Positions 1 through 6,852 of a stretch of DNA of 8,161 bases are shown here, in pieces. A program made the translations under genes and the position numbers. Below the pieces are notes generated by a model. That model saw only the letters and a list, made by a program, of their open reading frames with translations. It ran no database searches and was not told the DNA's origin. The stretch lies in NCBI GenBank assembly GCA_021782065.1, contig JAJXVQ010000049.1:1-8161 (forward strand), read 5' to 3'. Each line of letters begins with the position of its first letter. The stretch's first letter is position 1. The stretch is from Pseudomonadota bacterium (lineage in GTDB: Bacteria > Pseudomonadota > Gammaproteobacteria > UBA1113).

Positions 1-1
1 A

Positions 2-1057
2 TATACCGATGAAGATCCCGCTGCGGGTTTAGCACCTAAACAACGTATGGCGCCAAAAGAAATAGACTTGGATCTATATCATCCGTGGCAAATTACACCC
101 GAAGAAGCCATCCCTTTATTAAAAGAAGCCGAAGCGGTGGCGATAGCCCACGACAGCCGCATCAGCAATTCAGAAGGGGTGAATCTGAATACACATCAAT
201 CCGATTATGTCTACGCTAATTCACATGGTTTTTGCAGCGCAGTACGTTCAACTTCCCATTCTTTTAGTTGTATTTTGTTGGCTACAGATAAAAATGGCTC
301 CATGCAACGTGATTACGAATATACTCACAGCCGCGATGCAAAAACGCTAGACGATTTTAGCGCCGTTGCCAAATGTGCTGCAGAATATACCGTGCAAAAA
401 CTGGGAGCACAGAGTATTTCTACGGGAAAAATGCCAGTTATTTTTAGTCAGCGTATGGTGGCTGGATTATGGGGAGAATTATTAGCTGCGATCAATGGTA
501 CCAATCTGTATAGAGATGCTTCTTTTTTAAAAGATACAGTGGGAAAAGCCATTCTGAATAAGTGTGTTACTATAGTTGAAGACCCCTATATAAAACGGGG
601 TTGGGCCAGCAGTTATTTTGATAAAGAAGGTGTGGCCACGCAAAAGCGCGATCTGGTAAAAGCAGGTGTACTGCAAGGCTATATTTTAAATAGTTATTCT
701 GCGCGGCGCTTAGGCTTAGAAACAACAGGCAATGCAGGGGGTGCACATAATATTTTGGTGCATTCTACAGGGGAAGATGAGCAAACGTTATTGCAGAAAA
801 TGAATAAAGGCTTGTTGGTTACCGAGGTTATGGGCATGGGCGTTAATTTAGTGACGGGAGACTACTCGCAAGGGGCGAGTGGTTTTTGGGTAGAGCAGGG
901 TAAAATTCAACATGCCGTTGAAGGAGTGACTATAGCGGGTAATTTGAGCGATATGTTTGCCAATATTGTGGCTATAGGCAACGATGTTAATCGACGTAGC
1001 CATATAGAAAGTGGTTCTGTATTGATAGCTGAGATGATGGTGGCGGGAAAGAATTAG
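2..1057 (+). CDS. pmbA: TldD/PmbA-family metallopeptidase subunit PmbA (TldE), 3' part
   Basis: This is the C-terminal 351 codons of PmbA/TldE, the partner of TldD in the heteromeric protease that degrades unfolded peptides and, in enterics, matures microcin B17 and removes the antitoxin CcdA. The frame is open to the left window edge, where it encodes TDEDPAAGLAP, typical PmbA sequence, so an internal ATG at 47 is not the start. The family is about 450 residues long, so roughly 100 are missing. Family landmarks are the DLDLYHPW region, the HSRDAKTL stretch and the C-terminal block with GASGFWVEQGKIQHAVEGVT. No HExxxH zinc motif is visible, as expected: that motif belongs to TldD. The gene converges on rapZ with only 12 bp between the stop codons and no clear terminator. 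The identification is firm; the partial state is only due to the window edge. Confidence 0.95.
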   Translation, partial: YTDEDPAAGLAPKQRMAPKEIDLDLYHPWQITPEEAIPLLKEAEAVAIAHDSRISNSEGVNLNTHQSDYVYANSHGFCSAVRSTSHSFSCILLATDKNGSMQRDYEYTHSRDAKTLDDFSAVAKCAAEYTVQKLGAQSISTGKMPVIFSQRMVAGLWGELLAAINGTNLYRDASFLKDTVGKAILNKCVTIVEDPYIKRGWASSYFDKEGVATQKRDLVKAGVLQGYILNSYSARRLGLETTGNAGGAHNILVHSTGEDEQTLLQKMNKGLLVTEVMGMGVNLVTGDYSQGASGFWVEQGKIQHAVEGVTIAGNLSDMFANIVAIGNDVNRRSHIESGSVLIAEMMVAGKN

Positions 1058-1069
1058 CTATACTCTTCA

Positions 1070-1912
1070 TTAAGCCAACTCACGGTGGCGCAGTAATACC
1101 GTTTTATGTTTTTGTTTAAGGGCATCATACAGCATTTTAGCGATATAGACGGAGCGATGTTGTCCGCCGGTACAACCTATGGAAACTGTCATATACGCAC
1201 GATTGTTGTTTTCAAACTTGGGTAGCCAATTCATTAGAAAATATTCGATATCGGTTAACAAAGCATGGGTTTCTGGTTTTTCATTTAAAAATTTTTGTAT
1301 AGGTTCTTCTAACCCGGAATAAGGGCGCAACTCGCTATGCCAATAGGGGTTAGGAAGTACGCGTACGTCAAAGACGAAGTCGCTGTCTATGGGGGAACCA
1401 AATTTAAAGCCGAAAGATTGTATCAATAAGGATAATCCTTGCGATTTAGGTTCAATGCGATTGGAGATAATATCTCGGAGTCTATGCTGGGACAGTAGGC
1501 TGGTGTCTATAACGAGATCGGCTAAATGAGCCAAGGGGTCTAGTAATTTTTTCTCATAGGCGATGGCTTCTTGTAATGAGCGATGATCGGAGCTTAAAGG
1601 GTGTCGTCTACGCGTTTCATTAAAACGCTTGATTAAAACATCGTCACTGGCGTCCAAATAGAGTATCTCACAGCGCAATCCTGAAGCTTTAAAGCTTTCT
1701 ATCCAGTGGTGAAAACTTTCTAGATCGGTAATAGGGTTTCTGGCATCGATGCCAATGGCTATTTTTTGATAGGTCTTTTGAACATGCAGAGTTAAGCTTT
1801 GCAATAAACTTGCGGGCAAGTTATCTATGCAATAATAACCTAAGTCTTCCAATAGGTGTAAAGTAATACTTTTGCCTGATCCGGAACGGCCAGTCACAAT
1901 AATGATACGCAT
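1070..1912 (-). CDS. rapZ: RapZ, P-loop RNase adapter / nucleotide-binding protein
   Basis: RapZ is a cytoplasmic P-loop protein. In E. coli it recruits RNase E to the sRNA GlmZ and so tunes glucosamine-6-phosphate synthesis; outside enterics its role is less clear. The Walker A motif GRSGSGKS lies at residues 8-15 and GIDARN near 55. RRRHPLS is near 101, SFGFKFGSPIDSDFVFDVR spans about 166-184, and the C-terminal signature GCTGGQHRSV starts near 246. The length of about 280 aa matches the family (E. coli 284). A GTG at 1921 would add three residues, but the AGGGAG ribosome site at 1924-1929 is only 2 nt from it and 11 nt from the ATG at 1912, so ATG is preferred. The protein ends ...LLRHRELA and lacks the lysine/arginine-rich tail that E. 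coli RapZ uses for RNA binding. It is the last gene of the operon, 26-35 bp after hpf. Confidence 0.95.
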   Translation of the reverse strand: MRIIIVTGRSGSGKSITLHLLEDLGYYCIDNLPASLLQSLTLHVQKTYQKIAIGIDARNPITDLESFHHWIESFKASGLRCEILYLDASDDVLIKRFNETRRRHPLSSDHRSLQEAIAYEKKLLDPLAHLADLVIDTSLLSQHRLRDIISNRIEPKSQGLSLLIQSFGFKFGSPIDSDFVFDVRVLPNPYWHSELRPYSGLEEPIQKFLNEKPETHALLTDIEYFLMNWLPKFENNNRAYMTVSIGCTGGQHRSVYIAKMLYDALKQKHKTVLLRHRELA

Positions 1913-1923
1913 GTGTTTCACTA

Positions 1924-1929
1924 CTCCCT
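1924..1929 (-). promoter_or_regulatory. Ribosome binding site that decides the rapZ start
   Basis: On the minus strand the sequence AGGGAG sits upstream of rapZ. It is 2 nt from the upstream GTG, too close to be used, and 11 nt from the ATG at 1910-1912. This favours the shorter protein starting MRIIIVTGRSG. Confidence 0.5.
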
Positions 1930-1947
1930 AAGGTAAACCACAGTAAT

Positions 1948-2229
1948 TTAATGCATTTTTTCTTTATGTTCTCTTAATAGGCGCATTAATTTATCCACTA
2001 AACCATCTACTGCACTGTACATATCATCTGTTTTTTCACGAGCGTGTATTTGCGTGCCAGGCACATGTACCGTTGCTTCAGCGATTTGGTCTAAGTTCTC
2101 CACTTTAAAAGTAATAGCGATGCTAAGGACGTCGCTAAAATGACGCTCTAAGCGGTCTAATTTCTTTATGGTAAAATCTTTTAAGGGCGGGGTAATGTCC
2201 AAATGATGGCCGGTGAATGTGATTTGCAT
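1948..2229 (-). CDS. hpf: Short ribosome hibernation promoting factor (HPF/YfiA family)
   Basis: This 93-residue protein belongs to the sigma-54 modulation / S30AE family. Its members bind the 30S decoding centre and, in the short-HPF class, promote 100S ribosome dimers in stationary or starved cells. Visible family features are the N-terminal MQITFTGHHLDITPPLKDF strand-helix, the central AEATVHVPGTQIHAREKTDDMYSA region and a C-terminal helix rich in K and R ending REHKEKMH. The length fits short HPF (E. coli 95 aa) and there is no long C-terminal dimerisation domain. A good ribosome site GGAGG (2235-2239) lies 5 nt before the ATG. It follows lptB by 71 bp, the place where rpoN normally sits, and precedes rapZ, where ptsN is normally found between them. 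The old name, sigma-54 modulation protein, reflects that usual neighbourhood. Confidence 0.94.
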   Translation of the reverse strand: MQITFTGHHLDITPPLKDFTIKKLDRLERHFSDVLSIAITFKVENLDQIAEATVHVPGTQIHAREKTDDMYSAVDGLVDKLMRLLREHKEKMH

Positions 2230-2300
2230 AATAGCCTCCGAGTTAATGATATTAAGGTAAATATAACACTCTTTTTACTAAGATGCCACTTGCTTGGGCC

Positions 2301-3035
2301 TTATAAATCAAACTCATCGCCTAGATATACTTCACGTACTTTTTGATCAGACAAAATGACTTTCGGTGGACCTTGGCAGATCATTTCCCCCTCGTTGACT
2401 ATGTAGGCGCGCTCGCAAATGTCTAAGGTTTCACGTACGTTGTGATCGGTAATTAAAATACCAATTTTCTTACTGCATAAATGTGTGATAATACGCTTAA
2501 TGTCAACAACGGAAATGGGATCCACGCCAGCGAAAGGTTCATCCAATAATACAAAAGCCGGGCTGGTTGCGAGTGCGCGGGCGATTTCAACGCGACGTCT
2601 TTCACCACCAGAGAGACTAATGCCCAAATTGTCGCGTATATGGTATATATGAAATTCATGTAATAGTTCGTTGAGACGGTGTTGCCGTTCTTCATCGGTT
2701 AAATGCTTTTGCAATTCCAATATCGCTAAAATATTGTGTGATACCGTTAATTTTCTAAACACAGAGGCTTCTTGGGGCAGATAGCTTAACCCTTTATGCG
2801 CACGCTCATGTATAGGCAGATGAGTGATTTCCTCTTCATCTATAAAAATCTGACCGCGGTCAGGCCTTACTAAACCGACTATCATATAAAAGCTGGTTGT
2901 TTTACCAGCGCCATTCGGGCCTAACAAACCGACGATTTCACCGCTGTTTATTTCCATAGAAACGTTTTTAACCACAGTACGTTTTTTGTAACTTTTTTCT
3001 AAAGCAATGGCGCGTAATTTTTTCTGAGTCATCAT
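2301..3035 (-). CDS. lptB: LPS export ABC transporter ATP-binding protein LptB
   Basis: LptB is the cytoplasmic ATPase of the LptB2FGC complex, which extracts LPS from the inner membrane and pushes it along LptA to the outer membrane. All ABC motifs are present: Walker A GPNGAGKT (39-46), Q-loop Gln88, signature LSGGERRR (141-148), Walker B FVLLDEP (161-167, catalytic Glu166) and the H-loop in TDHNVRETL (His198). The length of 244 aa matches E. coli LptB (241). The start ATG overlaps the lptA stop as ATGA, and a second ATG follows immediately (ATGATG), so the exact start could be either. An N-terminal Met-Met and 4-bp overlap with the upstream gene suggest translational coupling. LptF and LptG are not in this window, as is usual. 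Confidence 0.97.
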   Translation of the reverse strand: MMTQKKLRAIALEKSYKKRTVVKNVSMEINSGEIVGLLGPNGAGKTTSFYMIVGLVRPDRGQIFIDEEEITHLPIHERAHKGLSYLPQEASVFRKLTVSHNILAILELQKHLTDEERQHRLNELLHEFHIYHIRDNLGISLSGGERRRVEIARALATSPAFVLLDEPFAGVDPISVVDIKRIITHLCSKKIGILITDHNVRETLDICERAYIVNEGEMICQGPPKVILSDQKVREVYLGDEFDL

Positions 3036-3559
3036 TTTTGATCTGCCTTAGGAAGGTTGTTGGGATCAATCACGATCCGGGTACGCAGGGCTTTATCACT
3101 AGGGGTAGCGATGGATTTTAAGATTTTATTGGTTACATCGTATTCTAAATGTTCGCCCGCAATGCTGTTTGTGCCTTGCTGCACGTAAGCATGCCCCAAC
3201 AGAATGGCATAATTTTTATCGGGAAAATACTTGATAATATCGGCGGTGGCGATTAACGGCGGTTTGTTGGGATCGATGGTGCTTTCATAGCGAGCTTGTT
3301 GCTTCTTCCCCCCTTCCACGACAACCTGAGAGATCTTGTTATTTTCACTGTAGGATGTGACTTTGTCGCCACGTACATGGGTGGTTCCTTGATCGATGGT
3401 TACATTGCCGGTGTAAATACCAATACCTGTTTGGCTGTTTAGATCGGCCGTGTCTGAAGAAATCAGCAGTTGTTGCTGCTGATCGCTATCTAAGGCGTAG
3501 CTTACAGAAAGTATGCAGCTAAGACAAAGAATGAGCAGGTTGCGCTTTAGTCGGATCAT
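3032..3559 (-). CDS. lptA: LPS transport periplasmic protein LptA
   Basis: LptA forms the periplasmic bridge that carries LPS between LptC at the inner membrane and LptD at the outer membrane. The 175-residue product has a signal peptide with a basic start (MIRLKRN), a hydrophobic core ([12 protein letters not shown]) and a likely cleavage after SYA at residue 22. The mature part shows the OstA/LptA beta-jellyroll repeats: [20 protein letters not shown] (34-53), [10 protein letters not shown] (61-70), [19 protein letters not shown] (106-124) and GEHLEYDV (135-142). The start at 3559 is preceded by GAGG at 5 nt, so the 41-bp overlap with the end of lptC appears real. Its stop overlaps lptB as ATGA. 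The length is close to E. coli LptA (185). Confidence 0.93.
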   Translation of the reverse strand: MIRLKRNLLILCLSCILSVSYALDSDQQQQLLISSDTADLNSQTGIGIYTGNVTIDQGTTHVRGDKVTSYSENNKISQVVVEGGKKQQARYESTIDPNKPPLIATADIIKYFPDKNYAILLGHAYVQQGTNSIAGEHLEYDVTNKILKSIATPSDKALRTRIVIDPNNLPKADQK

Positions 3560-4112
3560 AGGAACCTCGTACTTGCGATAATAGGGTAACGTGTTTTTGG
3601 TCTAAATAAGCATTCATGCCTATAGACGTTATTCTGATTCCAGATTGTATCAGTGTTACGGATTTATCCGTATTAGCCAATTGTTGTTTTGGGAAAATAT
3701 GCAATAAAGAGGTGGTGATAGTGGTATCTTGATTCTGTGCACCTGTGGGTTGATGGATGACAACATCGTCTATGAGATCTACCTTTTCGGTACCATTGAA
3801 CGTTTTGCCCGTTTTAGAGCTAATAGTCCAGGGAGTTTTATTGTCTTTTGAATATAGAGTGAGCAGTGGAGCAGTTAATAGGCTGGTATCATTGTCTACA
3901 AAATGCAGCAGTTTAGGACTCTTCAACTCGCCTTGCTTCTGACCCATAACGTCGAACTGTGTACCGTCTATGCCAATGGCAAAAGCATCGATAATGCTTG
4001 TTGTTTCAGTGTGTTTGGGTTTGGTTGTGTAGTGATACCAGCCCCAAAAAGAAAGGGTGGCTAATAATAGCAATAGCACATTTATAAAATAATATTTTTT
4101 AGTCAGCATCAT
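3519..4112 (-). CDS. lptC: LPS export system protein LptC
   Basis: LptC is a bitopic inner-membrane protein that takes LPS from LptB2FG and hands it to LptA. The 197-residue product has one N-terminal membrane segment (about residues 8-26, FINVLLLLLATLSFWGW) after a short basic MLTKK, then a periplasmic beta-jellyroll domain. Sequence identity in this family is low. The call rests on size (E. coli 191 aa), topology, the DxxxxxxGxxFDxxGQ-like stretch (IDGTQFDVMGQKQGELKS), the later NTDKSVTLIQSGIRITSIGMNAYLD region, and the position between kdsC and lptA. Its ATG overlaps the kdsC stop as ATGA, again in an ATGATG context, so Met1 or Met2 may be used. The 3' end overlaps lptA by 41 bp. Confidence 0.92.
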   Translation of the reverse strand: MMLTKKYYFINVLLLLLATLSFWGWYHYTTKPKHTETTSIIDAFAIGIDGTQFDVMGQKQGELKSPKLLHFVDNDTSLLTAPLLTLYSKDNKTPWTISSKTGKTFNGTEKVDLIDDVVIHQPTGAQNQDTTITTSLLHIFPKQQLANTDKSVTLIQSGIRITSIGMNAYLDQKHVTLLSQVRGSYDPTKAQPAHSLS

Positions 4113-4633
4113 AAAAAAGCCTCATGCACATCTTTGAACGTATTTTGTGCGCGTAGAATGAATTCACAGATTTCGCGCACCGCGCCTTCGCCACCATTAC
4201 AATTTGTAGTGTAACATGCAAATTGTTTGACCATTTCAGCCGCATTAGCAACGGCTACACCTAAGCCTACGCGACGAATAATAGCGATATCCGGTAGATC
4301 ATCCCCTACATAAGCAACTTCTTCGTCACATAGTTTCAACTTGGCGATCAATTCTTCGTAGGCAGTGATTTTGTTTTCAATGCCTTGATAAACATGTTGA
4401 ACTTGTAACTGCGTCATGCGCTTGTCGATTAAAGCAGAACAATGAGAGGTAATAACGGCCGTAATGATGCCACTTTTAGCCAATAATTTAATGCCTAGAC
4501 CATCGTGGCAGTGAAAAGCTTTCATATTTTGGCCATCATCTAATAAATAGAGCTTACCATCGGTTAACACGCCATCGATGTCAAAGATGGCCAAACGAAT
4601 TTTTTTTGCGCGGTCAAATAGGGTATATGACAT
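4109..4633 (-). CDS. kdsC: KDO-8-phosphate phosphatase KdsC (HAD family)
   Basis: KdsC removes phosphate from 3-deoxy-D-manno-octulosonate 8-phosphate, giving KDO for the LPS inner core. HAD motif I is DIDGVLTDG (18-26), with the nucleophile Asp18 and acid/base Asp20. Motif II is at ITSHCS (61-66), the motif III lysine is in GIENK (84-88), and motif IV is GDDLPD (110-115). The C-terminal GGEGAVREIC (147-156) corresponds to the tail that reaches the neighbouring active site in the tetramer. At 174 aa it is a little shorter than E. coli KdsC (188). Motif II is followed by SHCS where E. coli has GRKA, a mild divergence. The gene is 23 bp downstream of kdsD and overlaps lptC by 4 bp. The ribosome site is weak (AGAGA). 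Confidence 0.95.
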   Translation of the reverse strand: MSYTLFDRAKKIRLAIFDIDGVLTDGKLYLLDDGQNMKAFHCHDGLGIKLLAKSGIITAVITSHCSALIDKRMTQLQVQHVYQGIENKITAYEELIAKLKLCDEEVAYVGDDLPDIAIIRRVGLGVAVANAAEMVKQFACYTTNCNGGEGAVREICEFILRAQNTFKDVHEAFL

Positions 4634-4656
4634 GGTGTTTCTCTTAGGGGTTATAG

Positions 4657-5622
4657 TTATAGTCCGGCCTGCATAACATCGTGAATATTAATGGCGCCTA
4701 CTAATGTTGCGGCTTCATCAACTACCAGCAATGATGTAATTTTAAAATTTTCCATGATCTCTAGTGCTTCGGCGGCGAGGAGTTCGGCTGTGATGGTCTT
4801 ATAGGTTGTGGTCATTACCTGATGCAGTGGCGTTTCATGTATAGAAATACCTTGATTCAGAGTTCGGCGTAAATCGCCATCGGTGTAAATACCCACCAGC
4901 TTACCTTGATTATCGATAGCAGCCGTCATACCTAATAATTTTTGCGTCATTTCCAACAAAGCATTACTAACCATAGCAGAGCTGTGTACGCGTGGAACTT
5001 TATCCCCCGTGCGCATGATATCGCGTACGCGCGTTAACAAACGCCGACCTAAAGAGCCACTGGGGTGTGAGCGTGCAAAATCTTCTTTGGTAAAACCGCG
5101 TGCTTCCAATATAGCCACAGCCACGGCATCCCCCATGACCAAAGCCGCTGTGGTGCTGGTGGTGGGTGCTAGGTCCAGCGGGCAGGCTTCTTTGTCTATA
5201 TGTGTATTGAGCAGCGCATCGGCAAAACGAGCTAGGGTCGATTTATCATGACCGCAAATGGCGATTAATTTTACTTGTAATTCTTTTAATAAGGGCAATA
5301 AGGTTAAAATTTCACTGGTTTCACCCGAGTTTGAAATAGCCAAGACTACGTCATTGGGCGTAATCATTCCTATATCACCATGGCTGGCATCGCCCGGATG
5401 TACACAAAAGGCAGGCGTGCCGGTACTGGCTAAGGTGGCGGCAATTTTGGCTGCTATGTGCCCGGATTTGCCCATTCCGAGCACAACGACACGGCCCTGG
5501 CAAGCGAGTATGGTCTCGCAGGCGTATACAAAGCTTTCATTGATGTAATCAGCCAGCTTTTGTATAGACTGACATTCTAGATCAATGACTCGCTTAGCGG
5601 TAGCACGAAAATTTTTTTCCAT
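4657..5622 (-). CDS. kdsD: Arabinose-5-phosphate isomerase KdsD (SIS + two CBS domains)
   Basis: KdsD interconverts D-ribulose 5-phosphate and D-arabinose 5-phosphate, the first committed precursor of KDO. The SIS domain (about 30-180) contains GMGKSGH (49-55), HPGDASHGD (75-83), SNSGETSE (97-104) and APTTSTT (152-158). HPSGSLGRRLL begins at 186. With an offset of 7, the catalytic residues known for E. coli KdsD are all kept: Lys52, His81, Glu104, Glu145 and His186. Two CBS domains follow, about 199-256 (TDGDLRR) and 267-321 (ending INIHDVMQAGL). At 321 aa it matches the family (E. coli 328). It is the first gene of the minus-strand operon. A perfect hairpin lies 14 nt before its ATG and a plausible promoter lies upstream of that. 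Confidence 0.96.
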   Translation of the reverse strand: MEKNFRATAKRVIDLECQSIQKLADYINESFVYACETILACQGRVVVLGMGKSGHIAAKIAATLASTGTPAFCVHPGDASHGDIGMITPNDVVLAISNSGETSEILTLLPLLKELQVKLIAICGHDKSTLARFADALLNTHIDKEACPLDLAPTTSTTAALVMGDAVAVAILEARGFTKEDFARSHPSGSLGRRLLTRVRDIMRTGDKVPRVHSSAMVSNALLEMTQKLLGMTAAIDNQGKLVGIYTDGDLRRTLNQGISIHETPLHQVMTTTYKTITAELLAAEALEIMENFKITSLLVVDEAATLVGAINIHDVMQAGL

Positions 5623-5636
5623 TTGTTTCTACCTAG

Positions 5637-5671
5637 TCAGGGCAAATGTAACAAAGTTACATTTGCCCTGA
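5637..5671 (-). repeat. Perfect hairpin in the kdsD leader
   Basis: The arms TCAGGGCAAATGTAAC and GTTACATTTGCCCTGA are exact inverse complements (16 bp) around a 3-nt loop. The element ends 14 nt before the kdsD ATG. Neither side is followed by a run of T, so it is not a classical terminator. It may be an operator dyad, a structured leader or a small dispersed palindrome. The structure is certain; the role is not known. Confidence 0.8.
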
Positions 5672-5691
5672 TGTTATATTGATTGTGGCGT

Positions 5692-5720
5692 ATTTTAGCG
5701 CAAAAAAAGGTTTTTGGCTA
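5692..5720 (-). promoter_or_regulatory. Candidate sigma-70 promoter for the kdsD-rapZ operon
   Basis: On the minus strand TAGCCA (5715-5720) and TAAAAT (5692-5697) are separated by exactly 17 nt. They match the -35 consensus at 4 of 6 and the -10 consensus at 5 of 6 positions. Transcription would start near 5685, giving a leader of about 60 nt that contains the hairpin at 5637-5671. A second possible -10, TATAAC, lies closer to the gene but has poor -35 spacing. Confidence 0.35.
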
Positions 5721-5811
5721 GAGCTGAGCTGGGGAGTATTATTCAAAATTAGATCAGAAAACGGGCACAATATGCAGCGTGATGGTCATGGGGGTAAAGA
5801 AAGATGGTTGA

Positions 5812-5842
5812 TTCTAAGTTTTGGCTTCGCCAAAACTTAGAA
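5812..5842 (-). terminator. Perfect hairpin just after minC, possible terminator
   Basis: TTCTAAGTTTTGGC and its exact inverse complement (14 bp each) flank a 3-nt loop. The stem starts 8 nt after the minC stop codon in the direction of transcription. The following minus-strand sequence is pyrimidine-rich (ATCTTTCTTT) but has no solid T run, so termination is likely rather than certain. The GGCGAAGCC centre could also mark a small dispersed palindromic repeat. Confidence 0.45.
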
Positions 5843-5850
5843 CGCTGAAG

Positions 5851-6573
5851 CTAAAGGGGCATTATTTTTAAGTGATTATCCTCTAGGTAAATTTGCGTTG
5901 CGCCCCGTGTTATTTTAGCTAAATCAAAGTCTTCCTTGACTTGGTAAACGCCCGCAATGGCGATGAGCTCGGCGTCGAATTCACGGCAGAAGATACGCGC
6001 TAGTGATTGCTGTTGAATGCCAGCTAAGGCTCGCCCGGACAGTTTACCGTAGACATGAATATTGCCACCCGCGATGATTTCAGCCCCTGAGCTGACCATG
6101 CCCAAAATGATTAAATCGTTTTCTGCGTATACTTGTTGTCCTGAACGTATAGATTGCAGGATTATTTTGCTGGGTGTCTGGGATGCCGTAGCGGTAGAGC
6201 TGTTGGTTTCCGCGCTGGGCGCTATTTTTTTACTGTTTTGAGCTGCATTAGGGGATTGTTTCGGATCCATTGCCGCCAAGCCCCGAGCAAATGCTTCTTT
6301 TCTATACGACTCATTATTAGTAGCAACTCCTACTAATTTTAAGCCTCTGCTGTCCAGCAAGGCTTTGATCTCCCCAAAAGGGGGTAAAGCGTCCAAGGCA
6401 TAAGAATGCAAGTCTAAGACGATGGGTGTTCCATTAAAGAATTGTGGTGCTTGGCCGATTTTAGCGTCCAATGCCTGTGCCAATGTGTTTAAATTATTGT
6501 CTTTTAGCGGCAGTATAGTCAATGGGAATAAGCTAGCGCGTAATTGTAACGGTTCTAGCATGGCTACGGTCAT
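5851..6573 (-). CDS. minC: Septum site-determining protein MinC
   Basis: MinC inhibits FtsZ assembly away from midcell. It works with MinD, which carries it to the membrane, and MinE, which drives its oscillation. The 240-residue product has the N-terminal FtsZ-interacting domain (about 5-100), a low-complexity linker rich in S, T, A, N and P (about 102-135), and the C-terminal beta-helix domain (138-240). The C-domain contains RSGQQVYAENDLIILG, GAEIIAGGNIHVYGKLSGRALAG, ARIFCREFDAELIAIAG and a final TQIYLEDNHLKI. The RSGQ motif (143-146), which contacts MinD, is intact. GAGGA at 6581-6585 lies 7 nt before the ATG. The length is close to E. coli (231). No minD or minE follows: the next gene on this strand is kdsD after a hairpin. 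It lies 18 bp after the stop of the HigA remnant, in the same frame. Confidence 0.95.
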   Translation of the reverse strand: MTVAMLEPLQLRASLFPLTILPLKDNNLNTLAQALDAKIGQAPQFFNGTPIVLDLHSYALDALPPFGEIKALLDSRGLKLVGVATNNESYRKEAFARGLAAMDPKQSPNAAQNSKKIAPSAETNSSTATASQTPSKIILQSIRSGQQVYAENDLIILGMVSSGAEIIAGGNIHVYGKLSGRALAGIQQQSLARIFCREFDAELIAIAGVYQVKEDFDLAKITRGATQIYLEDNHLKIMPL

Positions 6574-6591
6574 GGTGAATTCCTCATGGTT

Positions 6592-6729
6592 TTAATCATC
6601 AATAAAAGTAGTTGGATTAACCTGAAATCGCTGGCTGAGTAATTTAATTTGTCGTAAATTAAGTTCACGTTTGCCATGAAGAATTTCGGAGACTATACCC
6701 TGGCTACCAATTTTTTTTAAATCAGACGA
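6592..6729 (-). pseudogene. HigA-type antitoxin remnant (3' end, HTH)
   Basis: A 45-codon minus-strand stretch, from just after an in-frame TAG (6730-6732) to TAA (6592-6594), reads DLKKIGSQGIVSEILHGKREL followed by NLRQIKLLSQRFQVNPTTF. This is the second half of an XRE-type HTH of the HigA antitoxin family: a recognition helix like GS.s.VSE.L.GKR.L, then the LS.RF.v.P..F end. There is no start codon and the first half is missing. The break falls exactly at the edge of the fold-back element at 6732-6852. An A8 tract inside it may also be a slippage site. With the HigB remnant upstream on the same strand it forms a broken higBA module. The match is from memory of the family, not from a search. 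Confidence 0.65.
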
Positions 6730-6731
6730 CT

Positions 6732-6852
6732 ATATACTCTTCGCATTTGATTTGTAGGGGGTGTTGCCTTCGCCCATCTCGCACCAGTCATGTAGAATAC
6801 TACACTCCTGGTGCTCGAGGCCTACCCTAAAAACCAGCTGCTGTGAGTATAT
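6732..6852. repeat. Fold-back (MITE-like) palindromic element
   Basis: The element is bounded by ATATACTC (6732-6739) and its inverse complement GAGTATAT (6845-6852). It is imperfectly palindromic throughout: GTAGG (6754-6758) faces CCTAC (6821-6825), and the centre is a strong hairpin with GCACCAG (6781-6787), TGTAG (6791-6795), a 4-nt loop, CTACA (6800-6804) and CTGGTGC (6808-6814). If the ends are TACTC...GAGTA, both sides carry a TA dinucleotide that could be a target duplication of the IS630/Tc1 type. It separates the HigB and HigA remnants, and parts of both genes are missing. It is too short to encode a transposase. Confidence 0.5.

Noticed and set aside
47..1057. ATG at 47 as the true start of the pmbA gene
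   Set aside because: The frame is open to the window edge and the upstream residues TDEDPAAGLA are conserved PmbA sequence, so the gene begins outside the window.
1058..1069. Bidirectional terminator between pmbA and rapZ
   Set aside because: The 12-bp gap and its flanks show no stable stem or T tract.
2453..2695. Minus-strand open frame inside lptB in another frame
   Set aside because: It overlaps the LptB ABC signature region; it is a shadow of the real gene.
5009..5548. Two plus-strand open frames inside kdsD
   Set aside because: They lie antisense to a fully conserved KdsD with all catalytic residues; no ribosome sites or family resemblance.
6781..6814. Integron attC-like site
   Set aside because: The hairpin has symmetric internal loops but lacks the GTTRRRY/RYYYAAC core sites and there is no integrase or cassette context.
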